DNA of 64,000 bases, from positions 3,179,001-3,243,000 of the forward strand of contig NZ_CP086610.1 in assembly GCF_020883495.1 (NCBI RefSeq). The letters run 5' to 3'. Below, one piece after another: positions 60,210 to 64,000 of the stretch. A program made the translations under genes and the position numbers. The stretch is from Shinella zoogloeoides. GTDB taxonomy: Bacteria; Pseudomonadota; Alphaproteobacteria; Rhizobiales; Rhizobiaceae. The first letter of the stretch is position 1. Every line of letters starts with the position of its first letter. The notes below the pieces were generated by a model, which was not told the DNA's origin, made no database searches, and was given only the letters and a program-made list of their open reading frames with translations.

Positions 60210-60815
60210 ATGCGCCTGATGCCCCTCTTCCTTGCCGCCACCGTCCATGCCGCCACCGCGCAGGCCAACGAGAGCGCCTATACCGACCGCAACCTCGACG
60301 CCTGCAAGACCCTTGCAAAAGAGGAGGAAGGCGAGAGCATCACGATGAAATGCGCCGGCTACAAGAAGGTCCCGGTCTATTTCAAGGAAGGCGACCTGCG
60401 GCAAAGCCAGACCTACGGGCCCATCGGCAAGGACTGGCTCGACGGAGCCTTCGAAACCTTCGGCCCCTTCAACCACACCAATGCGAAGATCGAGTGGCGG
60501 CTCGACGGCGGCGGCGCGCCCTTCGCAACCATCGTGCGGTGGTTCGTCGCCGATCCGGAAACGACGGACGACACCAACACGCGTTACGGCCAGGTCCTCG
60601 TCGTCTCGACGGTCGCCACGCCGGACAATCCGGCAAGCTGCGTGGTCGGCTATGTCGATGCACTGGAGAACAAGGACGCCAATGCGCTCGCCCGGCAGAT
60701 CGCCGACGGGGAGGCGGCCGGCTTCATCTGCGGCAAGGACGAGCCGCGATGGCAGGGAAAACGGGGAAAGCTGGCGGGCGAGCCGATGCGCAACCTGCCG
60801 GAAACGGCGCAGTAG
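60210..60815 (+). CDS. Secreted protein of unknown function
   Basis: 201 residues with a short signal peptide (RLMPLFLAATVHAATAQA, cut before NESAY). Four cysteines (near 32, 48, 149 and 172) could form disulfides. The core DACKTLAKEEEGESITMKCAGYKKVPVYFKEGDLRQSQTYGP resembles periplasmic unknowns of rhizobia. CGGAGGA precedes the ATG. No functional assignment. Confidence 0.75.
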   Translation: MRLMPLFLAATVHAATAQANESAYTDRNLDACKTLAKEEEGESITMKCAGYKKVPVYFKEGDLRQSQTYGPIGKDWLDGAFETFGPFNHTNAKIEWRLDGGGAPFATIVRWFVADPETTDDTNTRYGQVLVVSTVATPDNPASCVVGYVDALENKDANALARQIADGEAAGFICGKDEPRWQGKRGKLAGEPMRNLPETAQ

Positions 60816-60818
60816 CCG

Positions 60819-61337
60819 TCAGGGCCAGACGAAGCCGATCTTCTTCAGTTCCTTCTCGCCGAAATTCTCCATGCCTTCGGCAATGTCGCGCCCGCCGGCG
60901 GAGCGGAAGAAGTTATGCGCATGCTCGCTGTCTTCCAGGCACCAGACGATCATGCCGTTGCAGCCGAGCGACTTCAAAAGCCGCTGCGCCTCGCCGAAGA
61001 GCAGGCGGCCAAGGCCGATGCCCTGGTATTCGGGGCGCAGGTAGAGTTCGTAGATCTCGCCTTCCTGCGGCAGCGCCCGCGCGCGGTTGAGGCCGAGCGT
61101 GGCGTAGCCAGCCACCGTTCCGGCGACGTCGAGCACGAGAAGCGTTGCGGGGCCGCGTGTCGCCTTGCGCCACCAGACCTCGCCGCGGCGGTCGACCATC
61201 TGGATGAGCGGCCGGTGCGGAATGAGGCCGCCATAGGCCTGCAGCCACGACACCCGATGCGTCTCGGATATCGCGCGCGCGTCCTGCGGCTCGGCGCGCC
61301 GCACATCGATCGACAGTGTCTTCATAACACGACTCAT
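60819..61337 (-). CDS. GNAT-family N-acetyltransferase
   Basis: 172 residues. VRRAEPQDARAISETHRVSWLQAYGGLIP opens a GNAT of the type with an aromatic acceptor pocket. The acetyl-CoA site is EIYELYLRPEYQGIGLGRLLFGEAQRLLKSLG near 94-125, and NGMIVWCLEDSEHAHNFFRSAGG follows. Start 61337 is used; ATG 61325 (MKTLSID) is a fair alternative. Convergent with the secreted protein by three bases. Substrate unknown. Confidence 0.85.
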   Translation of the reverse strand: MSRVMKTLSIDVRRAEPQDARAISETHRVSWLQAYGGLIPHRPLIQMVDRRGEVWWRKATRGPATLLVLDVAGTVAGYATLGLNRARALPQEGEIYELYLRPEYQGIGLGRLLFGEAQRLLKSLGCNGMIVWCLEDSEHAHNFFRSAGGRDIAEGMENFGEKELKKIGFVWP

Positions 61338-61422
61338 ATTCCCGCACCGATTCCACCGGAATCGCGCATCGCGCGAAGGTCCCCCTTGCCCACAGGCAAG
61401 TTCGAGGTGGTATCCCGGAAAG

Positions 61423-61437
61423 TTAACGCTTTTTTAA
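61423..61437. promoter_or_regulatory. CtrA-type site TTAA-N7-TTAA
   Basis: TTAA (61423-61426), seven bases, TTAA (61434-61437). Exact spacing, about 85 bases upstream of the GNAT start and downstream of the typA terminator, so the GNAT gene is the natural target. Confidence 0.45.
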
Positions 61438-61473
61438 GAAACGTCACAAGCCGTAAAACGATGGCACACACAT

Positions 61474-61499
61474 GAAAAACCCCGGCACAGGGCCGGGGT
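61474..61499 (-). terminator. Terminator of typA
   Basis: ACCCCGGC (61479-61486) pairs with GCCGGGGT (61492-61499) over five bases, followed on the minus strand by TTTTTC, 32 bases after the typA stop. Confidence 0.85.
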
Positions 61500-61530
61500 C
61501 TCATTTTGTCCCGTTTCGGGAAGCGTGCGA

Positions 61531-63357
61531 TTATGCGGCGCCGGCGGCGCGCTGCTTTTCGAATCGCTTGCGGTCGTTCGGGTCGAGATGCAGCTTGCGC
61601 AGGCGGATCGACTTGGGCGTCACTTCGACGAGTTCGTCGTCCTGAATCCACGAAAGGGCGCGTTCCAGCGTCATCTTGATCGGCGGCGTCAGGCGGACGG
61701 CCTCGTCCTTGCCGGCGGCGCGGATGTTGGTGAGCTTCTTGCCCTTCAGCACGTTGACCTCGAGGTCGTTGTCGCGCGTGTGGATGCCGACGATCATGCC
61801 CATATAGACCTTCTCGCCCGCGTCGATGACCATCGGGCCGCGATCTTCGAGGTTGAAGAGCGCGTAGGCGACGGCTTCGCCCGCTTCGTTGGAGAGCAGC
61901 ACGCCGTTGACGCGGCCGCCGATCTCACCCTTGTAGGGCTGGTAGTCGTGGAACAGGCGGTTCATGATCGCCGTGCCGCGCGTATCCGTCAGAAGCTCGG
62001 ACTGGTAGCCAATGAGGCCGCGGGTCGGGGCGAAGAAGACGAGACGGACGCGGTTGCCGCCCGACGGACGCAGTTCGACCATCTCGGCCTTGCGCTCGGA
62101 CATCTTCTGCACGACGACGCCGGAATGCTCTTCATCGACGTCGATGACGACTTCCTCGATCGGCTCCAGAAGCTGGCCGCCTTCGTCCTTGTGCATGACG
62201 ACGCGCGGACGCGACACGGCAAGCTCGAAGCCTTCGCGGCGCATGGTCTCGATGAGGACGGCGAGCTGAAGTTCGCCGCGGCCGGAGACGAAGAAGGAAT
62301 CCTTGTCGCCCGACTCTTCGATCTTCAGCGCGACGTTGCCCTCGGCTTCCTTGAAGAGACGGTCGCGGATGACGCGGCTCGTGACCTTGTCGCCTTCCGT
62401 GCCGGCGAGCGGCGAATCGTTGACGATGAAGGACATGGTGACGGTCGGCGGGTCGATCGGCTGGGCCTTCAGGGCTTCCGAAACGGACGGGTCGCAGAAC
62501 GTGTCGGCGACGGTGCCCTTGGTGAGGCCGGCGATGGCGACGATGTCACCCGCATGGGCTTCTTCGATCGCCGTGCGCTCGATGCCGCGGAAGGCGAGAA
62601 TCTTCGAGATACGGCCGTTTTCGATGAGCTGGCCGTCCTGGCCGATGACCTTGACGGACTGGTTCGGCTTGATCGAGCCGGAATGGATGCGGCCGGTGAT
62701 GATGCGGCCGAGGAAGGGGTTGGCTTCGAGGATCGTGCCGATCATGCGGAACGGGCCTTCGGCAACCTTCGGCTCGGGAACGTGCTTGAGCACGAGGTCG
62801 AGCAGCGGGGCCATGCCTTCGTCGCTCGGGCCGTGCGGGTTGACGTTCATCCAGCCGTTGCGGCCCGAACCGTAGAGGATCGGGAAGTCGAGCTGCTCGT
62901 CGGTAGCGTCGAGATTGGCGAAGAGGTCGAAGACCTCGTTCAGCACTTCCTCGTGGCGGCCGTCCGGGCGGTCGATCTTGTTGATGGCGACGATGGGCCT
63001 CAGACCGACCTTGAGCGCCTTGCCGACCACGAACTTGGTCTGCGGCATCGGGCCTTCCGACGAGTCGACGAGAACGATGGCGCCGTCCACCATCGAGAGG
63101 ATGCGCTCGACTTCGCCGCCGAAGTCGGCGTGGCCGGGCGTGTCGACGATGTTGATGCGAACGCCCTTCCATTCGACCGAGGTGGCCTTGGCGAGAATGG
63201 TGATGCCGCGTTCTTTTTCGATGTCGTTGGAGTCCATGACGCGCTCGGCGACGCGCTGGTTTTCACGGAAAGAGCCGGACTGCTTCAGAAGCTCGTCGAC
63301 GAGCGTGGTCTTGCCATGGTCGACGTGCGCGATGATCGCGATATTGCGAATGGACAT
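61531..63357 (-). CDS. typA: Translational GTPase TypA/BipA
   Basis: 608 residues. G1 is AHVDHGKTTLVD near 10-21, followed by DTPGHADFGGEVER near 73 and NKIDRPDGR near 129, then EF-G-like domains II, III and V and the BipA-specific C-terminus. It binds ribosomes and helps 50S assembly at low temperature and stress. I placed the start at 63357 (MSIRNIAIIAHVDHGK); upstream codons are open but not conserved. Confidence 0.97.
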   Translation of the reverse strand: MSIRNIAIIAHVDHGKTTLVDELLKQSGSFRENQRVAERVMDSNDIEKERGITILAKATSVEWKGVRINIVDTPGHADFGGEVERILSMVDGAIVLVDSSEGPMPQTKFVVGKALKVGLRPIVAINKIDRPDGRHEEVLNEVFDLFANLDATDEQLDFPILYGSGRNGWMNVNPHGPSDEGMAPLLDLVLKHVPEPKVAEGPFRMIGTILEANPFLGRIITGRIHSGSIKPNQSVKVIGQDGQLIENGRISKILAFRGIERTAIEEAHAGDIVAIAGLTKGTVADTFCDPSVSEALKAQPIDPPTVTMSFIVNDSPLAGTEGDKVTSRVIRDRLFKEAEGNVALKIEESGDKDSFFVSGRGELQLAVLIETMRREGFELAVSRPRVVMHKDEGGQLLEPIEEVVIDVDEEHSGVVVQKMSERKAEMVELRPSGGNRVRLVFFAPTRGLIGYQSELLTDTRGTAIMNRLFHDYQPYKGEIGGRVNGVLLSNEAGEAVAYALFNLEDRGPMVIDAGEKVYMGMIVGIHTRDNDLEVNVLKGKKLTNIRAAGKDEAVRLTPPIKMTLERALSWIQDDELVEVTPKSIRLRKLHLDPNDRKRFEKQRAAGAA

Positions 63358-63503
63358 GTTGTAATCTCTGAGGTTCGGGGCGCGCGGGATAGGGGGCGCC
63401 GTCTTCAATGGCCGCGCTCATACATGTTTTTCCGCAAATGCGAAAGGGGCGGGCCGCAACTCTGTTGCCCGCCCGGCGCACGGCGCCGCGATGAGGCGCC
63501 TTT

Positions 63504-64000
63504 TCAGGCCGCCAGTCCCTTCTTCTCCAGCATCGCCTGCGGGCTGGGCAGCTTGCCGCGGAACGCCTTGTAGGCGTCCTCCGGGTCCACCGAACCGCCG
63601 ACGGAGTAGATATAGGTCTTCAGCCGTTCCGCCATGGCCGGGTTGAAGGCGTCGCCCGTCTCCGTGAAGGCGGCGAAGGCGTCGGCATCGAGCACTTCCG
63701 ACCACATGTAGGAATAGTAGCCCGCCGAATAGCCGTCGCCCGAGAAGACATGCTGGAAATGCGGCGTCGCGTGGCGCATGACGATGGATTTCGGCAGGCC
63801 GATCGTCTCGAGCACTTCCGCCTGCACCGCCATCGGGTCCTCGACGGGACCGCGCGTGTGGAACGCCATGTCGACCAGCGCCGAGGAGGTGAACTCCACC
63901 GTCGCGAAACCGGAATTGAAGGTGCGGGCGGCCAGCACCTTGTCGAGCAGCGCCTGCGGCATCGCCTCGCCGGTCCGGTAGTGCACCGCATAGCGCGTGA
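63504..64000 (-). CDS. M3-family metallopeptidase, C-terminal fragment at window edge
   Basis: 165 residues are visible; the reading frame stays open to the right edge, so the start and the HExxH zinc site lie outside. ARTFNSGFATVEFTSSALVDMAFH, RHATPHFQHVFSGDGYSAGYYSYMWSEVLDADAFAAF and FRGKLPSPQAMLEKKGL match the C-terminus of peptidyl-dipeptidase Dcp/oligopeptidase A. GYSAGYYSYMWSEV carries the substrate-binding tyrosines of the family. Dcp versus PrlC cannot be settled from this part. Confidence 0.92.
   Translation of the reverse strand, partial: TRYAVHYRTGEAMPQALLDKVLAARTFNSGFATVEFTSSALVDMAFHTRGPVEDPMAVQAEVLETIGLPKSIVMRHATPHFQHVFSGDGYSAGYYSYMWSEVLDADAFAAFTETGDAFNPAMAERLKTYIYSVGGSVDPEDAYKAFRGKLPSPQAMLEKKGLAA

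Noticed and set aside
61525..63573. 682-codon open frame antisense to typA
   Set aside because: Mirror frame of typA that also crosses its terminator side and start region.

Overview
The window is about 64 kb of GC-rich chromosome from an alphaproteobacterium. Gene content and order point to the Hyphomicrobiales, most likely a Rhizobiaceae member (Rhizobium/Agrobacterium/Ensifer/Shinella type). Pointers are the mdh-sucCDAB-lpdA TCA operon, sdhCDAB, an atpHAGDC operon whose beta subunit has an Ala/Lys-rich N-terminal extension, hemC-hemD-Mic60-like-hemY, and a mosaic palindromic intergenic repeat of rhizobial type. The genus is inference; no rRNA or other decisive marker is present.

Layout. 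1-627 is the decayed right part of an IS3-family (IS407-like) element. A non-coding stretch and tRNA-Gln(UUG) follow. 1471-3447 holds a BON protein and an acyl-CoA synthetase, closed by a palindromic repeat. 3614-6296 (minus) is a BioF2-like acetyltransferase plus a polysaccharide flippase, then secA with a clear promoter and terminator. 9386-16743 (plus) runs parvulin, argJ, GNAT, mutT, a small membrane protein, a 57-residue Flp pilin, then (after a minus-strand methyltransferase) comF, grxC, nitrilase-like and DUF1178. 16744-24347 (minus) has ubiG, manC and the ATP synthase operon. 24610-28491 (minus) has a small membrane protein, priA and a RecF-like ATPase, divergent from xerC and a TraB/GumN protein.

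30700-48875 is almost entirely minus strand and carries central energy metabolism: mdh, sucC, sucD, sucA and odhB, then MAPEG, LysE, a secreted protein, an SDR and lpdA, with a ParDE toxin-antitoxin pair behind; upstream are zapE, an AprI/Inh-like lipoprotein and sdhCDAB. 49176-64000 holds a His-rich secreted protein, a methyltransferase-EVE-YciI-gpsA-tsaD run, the heme genes hemC/hemD with Mic60-like and HemY membrane proteins, TerB, an amidotransferase, YggT, ppa, a secreted unknown, a GNAT enzyme, typA, and the C-terminal part of an M3 peptidase cut by the window edge.

Functionally this is core genome: TCA cycle (2-oxoglutarate dehydrogenase, succinyl-CoA synthetase, succinate dehydrogenase, malate dehydrogenase), oxidative phosphorylation, heme synthesis, protein export and replication restart. 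Accessory material is limited to the IS remnant, the ParDE pair, the mosaic repeat and a few unknown small secreted or membrane proteins. I found no convincing undescribed multi-gene system. The best leads are a Flp pilin gene with a CtrA-like motif upstream, other TTAA-N7-TTAA sites, an AT-rich perfect palindrome upstream of mdh, a repeat that supplies a gene's stop codon, and the uncharacterised ATPase next to priA/xerC.
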